From Istiophorus platypterus (taxonomy: Eukaryota > Chordata > Actinopteri > Istiophoriformes > Istiophoridae), in contig CM029122.1 of assembly GCA_016859345.1 (NCBI GenBank), forward strand, positions 6,417,501 to 6,481,500: DNA of 64,000 nt, in the 5' to 3' direction. Each line of letters starts with the position of its first letter. Position 1 is the first letter of the stretch. Made by a program: the position numbers and the translations under genes. Below are positions 26,301 to 36,467 of this stretch, one piece after another. The notes below the pieces were generated by a model, which made no database searches, was not told the origin of the DNA, and saw only the letters and a program-made list of their open reading frames with translations.

Positions 26301-29300
26301 TCACTGAATGTCCATGTTATGTATAGCTGCTGTTGTAGCCATGATCCACACTAACCCAACCTGCCCCTGAGACTGACCACACCCCCCCTCATTGTTACGT
26401 ACACCACTTTGTGTAAAAAAAAAAAAAAAAAAAAAAAAAGTCAATAATTCAGGAGTTTATAGCCTTTCAATCTTACAGAGAGCCAGACGCTGTTAAGAGT
26501 CTGTTATGGGATTTGACCTCTGGGCCTATTAAACCTGCTGAGCCGATAAAGAACAACAAATGCTTTTATTTTGAATGGAAATATAATAATCTCTAAAATC
26601 TCTAAAAATGCTGTTACAAGCGTTATTTTTTTTTCCTGCAGTGATATTATATTTTGCACTCGTGCCTGTTTGACCATGAAGCTCACCATGGTTTGAAAAA
26701 CCAGATTAGCATACTGTGTGAAGTTGGCAGTCCCTGTAGTTGTGCATTACTTTAGAGCTCAACCAATCAATAAGACTACATGTAGTGTGAAAAGGGGGGT
26801 GACCTGCAGTGAGGAATCCACAGGGGATTCATTTTCCTTTTTAGCCTCTTTTAGCCCACAGTTTCGCTTTCAGGGCGCATTCATTCTTTTGTTTCAGCCT
26901 CAGTGTTTTCAGAAGCAGCAGGCAGCTGTTTCCAGGGTAAGGGGAGGGAGGAGCTGCCCTGCACCAAATGTCAGACAGATGAAGCTAGTTAAGAAAACAC
27001 CTAGCTTGTGATGACAAAAGTGCTGGTTTTGTAACTTGTGTTGTTCATCTGCCCTCAAGTGGCCAAGAAATCGATGCAGCTCTAAGTGAAATACAGAGAC
27101 TCGGCCTGCCACAAAGTTGTGTTGTCTTTTTTTTGTTTGTTTTTTTTTACATTTATATTCTGGGCCTTTATCGGACAGATGACAGTAGAGAGATGACAAC
27201 AAAGGAGGGGGAGAGAGAGAGAGAGAGAGCGAGAGAAGGAATGAGATGCAACAAAGGTCCCCTGCCGGACGTAAGTCAAGCACCTTATGGTTTTTGGTTG
27301 GCGTCTTAGCCCCCGAGCCTCCGACTCCCCCCCCAGGACAGCCCACTTGCTTAGACTTCTCGTCTCTGAAGTGTGTTGTCTCTGTTCTGCAGTCTTACAA
27401 AGGCACGGCCCCCACAGGCAGGCATTTGTGGTTTGTGTGTGCATTTCAGTGTGGTGTAATTTTAATGTAGTACTGCGCTCTGGGTGTGTGTGTGTGGGTG
27501 TGTGTGTCTCAGATCACATGTTGGCTTTCTGCTGTGAGAATGGATGCCCAGTTATCAGACAAAGGAATGAGGAGGAAGTAATGATGCCTCTGTGTGTTTG
27601 TTTGTTTGTGTGTGTGTGTGTGTGGTTGTAGGCAGGCGGTGTCCCCTGTGTTCCAGGGGTTCAGGTGTTAATGTCCACTGATGTGACTAATTACTGCCCT
27701 CCTGAAGAGGCATTGATTTGGGTGGGGGTTTTTTTGGTTTTTTGTTTTTTTTTGGGGGGGATGTAGAAGGATGATGGAGGAGGAGGAGGAGGAGGAGGAG
27801 GAGGGTGGGGATAGGAGGAGATGCAGCAGGAGGCAGGGAGGCATGTGAGCCGGAGAAGGAAGAATTAGGTGGAGTGAATGGCAGGGTTGCTGTGAGGAGA
27901 AGTGAGCTCTGCCTGAATTATAATTTCAACCCTCCTCTCCCTCCTCTTCCCCCGTTTCTCCCTCCTTTGAGTTTCCCTCTTTCCTCCTTCGCTCCTTGTC
28001 TCCAACATCCTTCCTCTGCCCAACTCCCCCATTCCCCCTCTCCTCCTTCTTCTCCTCCCATTCTATCGCTCTCCCTCTCCGTGCCTCCCCGTCTTCCTTC
28101 CCCCTTGTCCTTCCCTTTCGCTCCCTCCCTTTCTCTCCATCCATCCATCTCGCACTCTCTCTCTCTCTCCTCTACCTCCGTCTCCTCTCTCTCTCTTTCT
28201 CCCTCTCTCTCTCCCTCCGCCAGCTGCAGTGCAGAGATCTCCGCCGAGGCCCCCGTCAGGCTGTCAGGTGACCGGGACGGAGGCTGTGACATCACCGCCC
28301 CCTCGACCGACTGTCAGCCCTCCGCCGTTGCCATGGCAACGTCGGCAACGGCCTGCGGAGCCGAGGCTGGCGACGAGACGCCTGCAGGAAGAGGAGGAGG
28401 AGGAGGAGGAGGAGGAGGAAGAGAGGAAGCAGGAGAATGCGTAAGGATTCTTTTTCGTTTTTCTTTCTTCTGTTTTGTGCCTTAAATGTGCCGACCGTGT
28501 GCGTCTTCGCTCGCCGCTTTTCACCGCTGCCCTTCGTGATGTGCGGAAACACACAGATCTATTGGTATTCAAGGATGGCAGGGACGAGCAAGGGGACTGC
28601 GACACACACACACACACACACACGCACACACACATGTACATCACTCACACATAGTGATGCAGAGGTATTCGTTGAGACAAGAGCGAGCATGCAGCACTCT
28701 TGTTTTCCAGCGACCGCTCGACGTCTGAGGGTGCAGTAAAAAGAGGATTAAGCCCCCCTCCAGCAGCGGGCTGCTGGTAACTCTGCGCTTCATTCCTGCT
28801 CTTTGCATGGCTCCCATCTGCCGGCTGGCCGGCTGCAGCTTGACACCAGCCTCAGCTGCAGCTAGCACTGTACACGTCTATGTGCATCTGCAGAACAGAG
28901 GAGCCGGACTGACATGGAGTCGCATCTCTCTCGCACGCTCCCGAGGCTGTAGGTAGTTCAGGGAACAGATGTCGAGGTGCGTTGGATTTTTGCCTTTCTT
29001 AAATTTTTTGGGGTTTTGAATCCACAGTGGATCCTGCCCCTCTGCATTCCTAAAGTAAGAGCTGCTGTTTGATAATTCAGTGGAACATGAATTATTCTCC
29101 TTAGTTTTATGTGATTGCTGCAAGCTGTGTATCATGTTGCCTTCTGGTGTAGAGCAATAAAAAAAACGAAAAAAAAAAAACAACCTTCCTGCACTTTTCA
29201 GTCATGTGTGGCTGCTAGCTGTCAGAGAATTGTCAACAATTAGGGAGGTTATCATTGCACAGCCGATATCATCAAATGCGGTGGACGTGGGGTGATGCCC

Positions 29301-30900
29301 CTAGGGCGAGTAGCTGTGTGTCATAGCGATGACCTTTGCACTTTCAACCTCGGGTCGATTCTCCGGGGCTCGATAGACCCTTAAAGGATTTTTGGGAGCC
29401 ACATGAGGAGTGTTTGTCCGTGTGGAATGCTGCATTGTGTCAGGGAATTCCTCGCTTCACCTCCAAAAAAAAAAACAGAAAAATAAAGGAAAAAATCCAG
29501 GGGATGCTTTGAAATGGCACCCGGGCGACATCTCTCATCTTCAAGGCTGGGTGGTTACAAGTTGTGAAAAAGTAGGATTTTTTTTTTTTTTTGGATGTGC
29601 GGCCTTGTTGTGTTTAGAGTCTCTTACAAGACTTGGCAGACGCTCAGTGCTGCAGCTCAGTAGGAAATTTGGTTTCTTGTCAGTTCTACAAGCCGGGATC
29701 ACAGCAATATCCGAGACTTGTTATGTAATGATGTCATGACAGTGAACATGCTGACGTCGCATACTAAAAAAAACAAAACAACAACAAACCTCACCACAGA
29801 CGCACAAGCTCTAAATTCCTCTCTTATCATCGTTCTTACCTGATTTCCTCGGTGCGATCTCTGCCCCCTTTTTTCCATCTGTTGCTATAGAAACGCAACA
29901 GCTCGATTGACACGCGTGTCCCTCTCGCCCGGCAGCACGCCGGCCTGGGCTGCAGGCGCTCCAGCTCGGACGCGGCCTATGAGCTGGCGGAGACGGTGAG
30001 GGCGCAGCGCGAGTGCCGCCTCCGGCCCCACTACAGCGACCCCATGCCGGCCGACGCCTCCAAGCGCAAGCAGCTGGAGATGAAGATCGCCGCCGCCGCC
30101 CGGCTCCACGGCCACCGCCGGGACCGCGACAGAGACAGGGACAGAGACAGAGAAAGAGACAGCGGTGAGTAAATGACATGTGGGACATCCGTGTCGCTTT
30201 GTTCTCGTGTTTGACATGTTTTCTGTGTGTAATCCGCTGCATTTTTAATTCATGGTTAACAACTTCGGAGCAAGTGATGACAAAACTGAAGCTGCAATGT
30301 AATATTATTAAACTCGAAAACGTTCAGTACCCAAATTATCCGAGGGACGTAATTAAATTGATTCGTCTTTGTTACTGGAACAACCAATGAGCGCAATGAC
30401 TAGCATTCAGAATCCGGGGCAGTGTGATTTACACTCGCACTTCGGGCAGATAAGTCAATACATCTTAACACATAAATACTTAGACACATCCCCACTGATG
30501 TTATGGACCCCGTCAGGGTAATAATAAATTGAGCTTGTCCGAAAACAGGCTTAGTTCCCAGCTTTGTGTGTATGAGCGGTTATGACTCAAAGCTTCCTTC
30601 CTGTGGAGAGGCTGCACCGAGCCAACTCCGGCTCATAAATCCCCGGACTCGTGCAGAACTCCGTGTCCTCAACACGTCTCCCTTCACCTCGTCAGGGAGG
30701 GAGAAATTGCCCTGAATTTGTGAATGAACCTCGGACTGGGGCTGGCATTTCTACAAATCCCTTGCATTTTAAAAAGATTAAGGTCACCGAGCCGCATGTA
30801 TTTTAACATCTGTTATGCAACATAGCGGCCGTGCTCATCTCCAACTGTTTTGCATTACCCGAGACCTGGCCCTCACCCCACCCTGCCACCAACACCACCA

Positions 30901-30937
<37 letters not shown>

Positions 30938-33900
30938 GCATTTACCGAGTTCCCATTCTAATACTGTGTTTTTTCCCTGTCAACAGAAGTATTTTCACAC
31001 TGGACACTTGCCACAGAATGTCAGTCAGTATGGCCTATGCTAATGGTGACCTTGTTGCTGTTTCCAGCAGATGAGAAGGATACGGACTAGAAATAGTTTT
31101 ATTCCTCAGTGGCCAATCAAAATGATCATCATCAAGTGGTTTCATATTGATACATAATTAACATAGCATTTGTATAATGAAACATTTTGAAACCTTAGCA
31201 GCTCAGTAAACACATGCAGTGTCTTGGCCTCTCAGTCTGAAGGCACACACACAAACACAAAAGAGTATTGACATGACATGTATTGACAAAAAAGGTTAAG
31301 TCCTTGACAGGAGGATTAGGAATCCAAGTCTTGGAGAAAGAGGATATCTATAGTAGTTTATTCATTTTAACCTGGCTGGTGATGACCAGTCCAGAATAAA
31401 TGGGTCTACATTAGGGAGGGTGGTATTAATGGTGTGCGTGTGTGTGTGTGTGTGTGTGTGATTGTCTAAATGTAGTGTGAAAAAGTAACGAATGAGACTA
31501 AATCCCTAAACAATAATGAATCTGCACCTCACCAGCTCCGGCTGCAATTCGCGGTCGCTCAGAGCCCCCTGGCGAGGAGCGTCAAGCGGGTCTGGGCGTG
31601 ACCCGGTCCGGGCAGCATCGCTGGAGCACCATCAGCAGCCTGAGCGCCGACAGCGGCGTGGTGGGTCTCAGCGACGAGCGGGAGGAGGAGGACAGCGAGC
31701 CTCGCCGTTACCGCAGGAGCCGGGGAGCCGAGGTGGAGCGGGTGGACAGCGGCATCGGCCCGGGGCTGTCCCGCACCTGGAAGAGGCCGTCCGCCTCCCT
31801 CAGGGCCTGGGAGGCCCAGAGACCCTGTCCGGACTGTGGCCTGAGGGACGGGGCCTCCAAGGAGCGGGGGGAGCGCATGTGCGAGCGCTGCTCCAAGCTG
31901 CGCACCGAGCGCAAAGAGGCCATCCTGGAGTTCCTGAACACGGAGTCGAGCTACGGCGAGGACCTGCGGATCATCAAGGAGGAGTTTTACTGCCCCATGC
32001 AGAGCGCGGGGCTGCTGACGGCCGAGCAGCTCACGGTGGTGTTCGGTAACGTCCAGGAGCTGATAGATGTCAACGACCGCTTCACCGAACACCTGCAGGA
32101 CAGCATCGACCAGGCCTTTGACCAGGTGACCCATTCTCCCCCCTCATGCACACACACGGTCTTCATATTTTGACTTTTAATGCTTTTGAGCTTTTGGTGC
32201 CTACTGGTTTTTACATAATTCATCCTGAGGGTCACATTTAAAAAGCCATTAAATGCTGTGCTCTCTTTTGAGCGCAAATACCGACAGTGCCCTGCAAAGC
32301 TTTTGAGAAGAAAAAAAAAGCGCTGAGATTATTTCAACTTTTTCATTTCATCTTTAATGCTACATAACCCAAGGATTTTCTACACACATCCAACCCACAG
32401 GTTCACTCAAAAGTTCAAACACACAGACTGAATCCCGATTGTATTAATAGCCTATTAAAAAAAAAAAAAATCAAAGGTACTAGTTGTCAAGTAGGAGTAA
32501 TGTGTAACCCACCAGTATAAACAGAAGGGACCAGAGCAGAGAGAAAAAAGATCTGTTTCAAGCCTAGATTTCAAAATCTCAACAGAGCCCGACTTAAATA
32601 CTTGCCCCTCGAGCTCAGTGAGCAGAGTCTCTACTGCCAAATGAGGTTTTTTTTGTTGTTGTCTTTTGTTTTTTAACCATAAATCCAGGAACAGTTAAAT
32701 CACAAGTGTAATGAAGCTTGTAAGTTGGCATATACAGGCGAGCCAATCTGGTTTTTAAGTCAGAAGGAGGGTGTTGGAACCGACTCCTGCTTGCAATGCA
32801 ACACCGATGGGATTGGTGAAATATGACGGAACTTTTTAAACCTGGGAAGTAAATCTCTGCTGTGCTTTGGACATAGTTTTACTAGTTGAAGGGACAGAGA
32901 AAAGTGCTTTGCCGTAGTCGGTTATTTATGTTTTAGTGTCTGTGATAGCTAAAATGAGACAGATCCTATCCACTTCACATGAATGGAAAAGGCAGATTTT
33001 GTAACATACTTGACATGTGGCCCGGGGATTAAAGTTTCAACTGTTTGTTTTACATCTTCTCCTTAAACCAGACTGATTTCTGATGAGGTCAGAAGTTTAG
33101 TCTTGACCCTGTGGCGAAATTGATTGGTCAAACACTATTTCCAAGGTCGATAATGAGCTTTCAATCTGAAGATGTTAAGCCAATGCGGACAAGTAGCCGT
33201 CGAAGTGTCGAGAGTGACTTTAACAATTCTGTGACAATCGGGCAAACTCTATCTGATAACGATGCCTAGATACAACTGGAAGCTCCAGAGTTGCAACTAA
33301 ATTGATGTTTTGGTGGGGTTATTTTGTCAGCCAGCCATTTTCCACCTTGTTTCGAAATGTATACACTAATTATCTAGAATGAGTCTTCTCACTGCAAATC
33401 ACATTGTGTCTGATCCAGTGCATCCTTTGCAACATGTTGGTCCGTCTTTCCCTTTATCACGCCGGGTGTAAGCCGCAACAGCTGCAGGCGCATTGGGCAT
33501 CTCAGCAGCGCCGCCTCCTCTCCGGCATTAACCCGTAGGCTCAGAACTGAACGTTTATTGGGAGGAGTTATTCTTCTCCCTCCCTAACTCACTATTTTGC
33601 TGAGTTTGGGAGTATCCTTGTCAGAGGTGACAAGGTCAGAGCCAAATATAAACACTGTCCACACGCATTCACGCAATTTTTGGTGGCTCAACTAATTCTA
33701 CCGTAGCAGCAGACCTTTTAGAGACAGTAATCAATGACTCCGCTCGGACGAATTGCTTCCCGGTGCGTAGACGTAAACGAGCCGAAACACTGACTTGACC
33801 GTTTCTCTCCCGTGTGGTTTCGACCTCAGGGAGACGAGGACCTGCTGACCGTGTACATTGGAGAGATCTTTCTGGAGTTCGTCAACATGCTGCCCGCCTT

Positions 33901-35136
33901 TCAGACCTACTGCCTGCAGCAGTCCACCTCGGTCAACCTGCTCAACACGCTGGAGAAGGAGAAGGAGCTGCTCCGGTACGCACAGGGCGAAAGGGATCCA
34001 TCTTCCCCATTGGTCCATGTGATGGAAAAAAAGTTAATCTGGGAGCTTTTTCTCCAGTTCCTGTCACAACTGTTCTGTGTAATTCTTAATGGAAAAGACA
34101 GGGGTTATTACTAATTCAGAGGAAGTTCTATTTTGAGAGTAGAGCTGCAGTGAGTCGTATTTTTAGGCGGAACCAAAGCACACCCATGAGTCAGGCTGTC
34201 CTGTGATTCCCATTAATCAACTTTTTAAGAGATCTCTCAGGACGAATGCAAACTGTAAGAACCTCTTAATTTTCAACCTAATTTTCTGTTTCTCTTTTCA
34301 GAATATTCCTTGATGTTTCCCAGAACGACAACACAGCACTGCGTCGTATGAACTTGCGCTCCTTCCTCATGGCGCCCCTCCAGCGCGTGACCAAATACCC
34401 GCTCTTATTGAGCCGCATCATCAAGGTCACCCCCGAATGTCACCCCGACTACACGCGTCTCCGCGAGGCCAAGAGTCGGGTGGAGTCCCACCTGGAGCAC
34501 ATCAACATGAAGACCAAGCAGGAGGGCAACGGTGTCACCTGGTCGCTCCGCTCGTTCCGCCGCGACAGCCGCAAGAACCGGGAGGTGATCAACATCGAGA
34601 TGCGGGAGGTGTCGATGAAGACGGTGGGCTGGGCGAGAGAGAACACGCGCTTCGTCATGGAGGGGCCGCTCCAGTTGTCCCAGCCGGCGGACGGCCAGTG
34701 GGTGAAGAAGGGCAGCAAGGCCCTCAAGTTCCAAAACGTTCAGAGTCTGCTGATGGTGCGGACACAGCGGGCGGGTGAAGCCCCAGGACAGGGCACCGAC
34801 CTGGGGGCGCGGGGAGATCAGGTGGAGAGCGTCGGAGAGAGCGTCCGGGACGGAGTGCTGGTTCTGATCAAGGACAAAAGCAGCGGGAAGTTCACGGTGC
34901 TGAGAGAGCCCATCCGTCTGGGGAACTGCGTGGTGTCGACGGACCCGGACTGCGAGGACACGTTCGAGGTGCTCGACATCCGACGGGAGTCCTTCGTTTT
35001 CCGCGCCTCGGACAAATCCCGCACCCAGCAGTGGTTCCATCAGATTAAGAGATACGCTCGAGACTTGGGCACCTGGCGGAAGAGACGCAATGCTCTGCCC
35101 AACATCATGATCAACACGAACCAGACCCGCTCCTGA
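21180..35136 (+). CDS. Dbl-family Rho guanine nucleotide exchange factor (DH-PH), six coding exons
   Basis: Coding exons are 21180-22840, 28224-28440, 29891-30164, 31536-32125, 33830-33975 and 34302-35136. All borders are GT-AG and phases match, giving 3723 nt and 1240 residues. The family role is to load GTP onto Rho-type GTPases: the DH domain catalyses exchange and the PH domain tunes it and binds membranes or partners. Visible parts: a disordered Pro/Ser/Gly-rich N-terminus (1 to about 800) with poly-Gly and Arg-Asp repeats; a CX2C-X14-CX2C motif at C815, C818, C833 and C836; a DH domain from about 844 to 1032, starting KEAILEFLNTESSYGEDL and carrying the conserved helix LMAPLQRVTKYPLLLSRI; and a PH domain of about 1078-1220 with the usual C-terminal-helix Trp at 1207. 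The tail ends NQTRS. I do not recognise the exact orthologue, so no symbol is given. It is convergent with tsn. Confidence 0.88.
22918..23013. mobile_element. Terminal fragment of a hAT-like non-autonomous element
   Basis: About 95 bases follow the terminal pattern of a common fish element: CTTGTACTTGTAACTGAGTA, then TTGCTGCTATTACTTG, then ATCTGATTACTTCT ending in CCCGCCACTG. The larger element between tsn and fam124a (42202-43768) shows related ends. Only one terminus is present, so it is a solo fragment. Confidence 0.6.
23300..23357. repeat. (TG)n microsatellite
   Basis: Perfect TG run of about 28 units, with a smaller TG run at 23228-23248. Confidence 0.9.
24060..24530 (+). repeat. Dispersed fish repeat, larger copy
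   Basis: The stretch carries words I associate with a high-copy acanthomorph repeat: TTAGCATGCTAACAT, CTCATGGTGGTGCTA, AAAAAGTCAGGGGATTAGCA and GGACCATGAATG, followed by CCATCCGACGGTTGTTGAGA. A second, reversed, shorter copy is at 18150-18330. There is no coding capacity. The class is not determined. Confidence 0.55.
26417..26440. repeat. Poly-A tract
   Basis: A run of about 23 A in RhoGEF intron 1. It could be the tail of a retroposed sequence, but no recognisable body precedes it. Confidence 0.7.
27775..27805. repeat. (GGA)n trinucleotide repeat
   Basis: About ten GGA units in RhoGEF intron 1, 0.4 kb before exon 2, which carries its own in-frame GGA tract. Confidence 0.85.
28224..28440 (+). 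CDS. RhoGEF coding exon 2 (poly-Gly exon)
   Basis: The exon follows a pyrimidine tract of more than 250 bases ending CCGCCAG and ends at GAATGC/GTAAGG. Its 217 nt convert phase 2 to phase 0, matching exon 3 when that begins at 29891. The peptide starts SCSAEISAEAPVRLSG and ends GREEAGEC, with nine consecutive Gly encoded by a GGA microsatellite at about 28390-28420. Skipping it is possible in frame only with the alternative exon 3 acceptor. Confidence 0.72.
28441..29890 (+). other. RhoGEF intron 2
   Basis: 1.45 kb, donor GTAAGG, acceptor TTGCTATAG. It contains a CA microsatellite near 28601-28633 and A/T homopolymers. No further exon was seen. Confidence 0.7.
29891..30164 (+). CDS. RhoGEF coding exon 3 (Arg-Asp repeat)
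   Basis: Phase 0 start after TTGCTATAG, donor GCG/GTGAGT, ending in phase 1. It encodes KRNSSIDTRVPLARQHAGLG, then a helix-prone segment around AAYELAETVRAQREC, and ends in an alternating Arg-Asp tract (RRDRDRDRDRDRERDS). A second acceptor (CGCAACAG, exon from 29902) would join exon 1 directly in frame. Confidence 0.8.
30165..31535 (+). other. RhoGEF intron 3
   Basis: 1.37 kb, donor GTGAGT, acceptor CACCTCACCAG. It holds CA/TG microsatellites at 30902-30936 and about 31436-31460. Nothing else was recognised. Confidence 0.75.
30902..30936. repeat. (CA)n microsatellite
   Basis: Perfect CA run of about 17 units in RhoGEF intron 3. Confidence 0.9.
31536..32125 (+). CDS. RhoGEF coding exon 4 (Cys motif and start of DH domain)
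   Basis: Acceptor CACCAG, donor GACCAG/GTGACC, 590 nt, phase 1 in and phase 0 out. It encodes RWSTISSLSADSGVVGLSDE, a second acidic/basic Ser-Asp-Ser stretch (VERVDSGIGPGLSRTWKRP), the four-cysteine motif starting CPDCGLRDG, and the first DH helices from KEAILEFLNTE to the segment ending SIDQAFDQ. Confidence 0.9.
32126..33829 (+). other. RhoGEF intron 4
   Basis: 1.7 kb, donor GTGACC, acceptor CGACCTCAG. Mixed-composition DNA with a poly-A run at 32457-32470. No extra exon or clear repeat was recognised. Confidence 0.7.
33830..33975 (+). CDS. RhoGEF coding exon 5 (middle of DH domain)
   Basis: 146 nt after TTCGACCTCAG, ending CCG/GTACGC in phase 2. It encodes GDEDLLTVYIGEIFLEFVNM and the following helix up to EKEKELLR, in the position of the central DH helices. 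Confidence 0.9.
34302..35136 (+). CDS. RhoGEF last coding exon (end of DH, whole PH)
   Basis: Acceptor TTCTCTTTTCAG, 835 nt, TGA stop at 35134-35136. It completes the DH domain with the highly conserved PLQRVTKYPLLL helix, then carries a basic linker (RSFRRDSRKNREV) and the PH domain, starting near RFVMEGPLQL and ending with the TQQWFHQIKRYA helix. Confidence 0.93.
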
Positions 35137-36461
35137 GACCATCCAGCCCCAAACCTCCCCCCACACACACACACACACACCTTTGCTACACTGTAAATAA
35201 CCTGAATCCTTCTACTGCAAAATCAACTGAAAACAAGAAACATTTCTGAGTGACACCACTGTTATACCTTGTGAAATTTTAGTTAAAAAAAAAGGAAAAA
35301 AATCTTTCTCAAAGTCCTAAGTCAGAGGGTGAGAGAAAGATATAGCACTTTTTTCCCTACAAAGCTATAAGTGCACCATACTGTCATGAAATTACTTATG
35401 AAGATTTCATTTAAAGCCGTTACATTTAAAGAAAAAAGAAAAAAAAATTAAAATCCGATTCTTGGACAACCAAAAAACTTGGGCTGTGCTTGTCAGCCTT
35501 GATTGTAAAGACTGTTTGCTCTTGGAGAATTAAGAGAGCGGTGTTTTCAGTAAGTAAGGTGTGTCTGTTGAATAGCATGACTGAATGTGACTGATTGCAA
35601 AAAAAGAAAAACTGTAATGTCCTTTTTTTTATACAAGACAACGGGGAAGGGGGGGGTTGACACTTGTTTTGGTACGTAGAGGTGGAGATGTGGTGAAGAT
35701 CATTCTTTCGGTGGTTTTCCGTTTCTGTCTTCACTGCCCTTTCCCGTCCGAGCGCCGCCCTCTGCTGTACGTTGGGGGCAGAGCAACCTTCACTGCCAGA
35801 GATGCAGTCGAGAGGAGCCTCCCTTGGCGGGCTGAGCAGGCCTCCTGTATCACTGTGTTTTAAAAAAAACGAGAACCCACGTGAACAGCAATAATCTCTG
35901 CCGGTTTCAAGATAAGTAGCTGACCATATATGCATTTGATTTTCCTGGAGATTTTCCTTCTGGCATTTTGGGGGTCGGTTGTATCCCGCTTTGGATGCAC
36001 GCTGTGTTGCTGCGTTTCGTGAGGCAGGTTTCACTCGGCTCTCGGATCTGTTCAGGTTTCATTAAAGCTGCCCCTTGTCATCCCAACACCAAGGAGGTCT
36101 CACTGGAATCAGGACAACCTTGGTGCCACGGAGGCAGTTTGTCAGAAGTCTGGTCAATCTCTTTTCTGTTAACATCAAGCCAAAGTCAAGGCAGAAGTCA
36201 AATGCGTGTTAAGTGCGGAGTTTTTCAACCTTGGGGTTTTTTTTTTTGGACAGATATATATTTACATTTGTTTGTTTTGGTCTACAAAAAATATCTGCAA
36301 AAAAAAGTGTTAAATGTCCAATTGCAAATGCCCTGAGCCAAGGGACAGGCTTCTCATTATTTGTTTTGTCTGGCCGACAGTCAAACTAACCCAAAGCCAT
36401 TTAAGTTACAATTATATAAGCTACATTTGAGCAACGGGAACCAGCAAATTATTGTGTATTT

Positions 36462-36467
36462 AATAAA
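36462..36467 (+). terminator. Candidate polyadenylation signal for RhoGEF
   Basis: A canonical AATAAA lies 1.33 kb after the RhoGEF stop codon on the sense strand. A variant ATTAAA occurs earlier at about 36061. Transcript ends are needed to choose between them. Confidence 0.35.

Larger units (their letters stand above)
22841..28223 (+). other. RhoGEF intron 1
   Basis: A 5.4 kb intron bounded by GTTAGT and a long pyrimidine tract ending CCGCCAG. It contains a hAT-like fragment (22918-23013), TG microsatellites, a dispersed repeat (24060-24530), a poly-A tract (26417-26440) and a GGA tract. I see no additional exon. Confidence 0.75.

Noticed and set aside
28264..28644. Minus-strand open frames across RhoGEF exon 2
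   Set aside because: They are antisense shadows of the exon and of the GGA and CA repeats (poly-Ser and Cys-Val runs).
31516..32134. Long overlapping frames on both strands over RhoGEF exon 4
   Set aside because: High GC coding DNA opens the other frames. Only the frame carrying the DH start is consistent with the neighbouring exons and phases.
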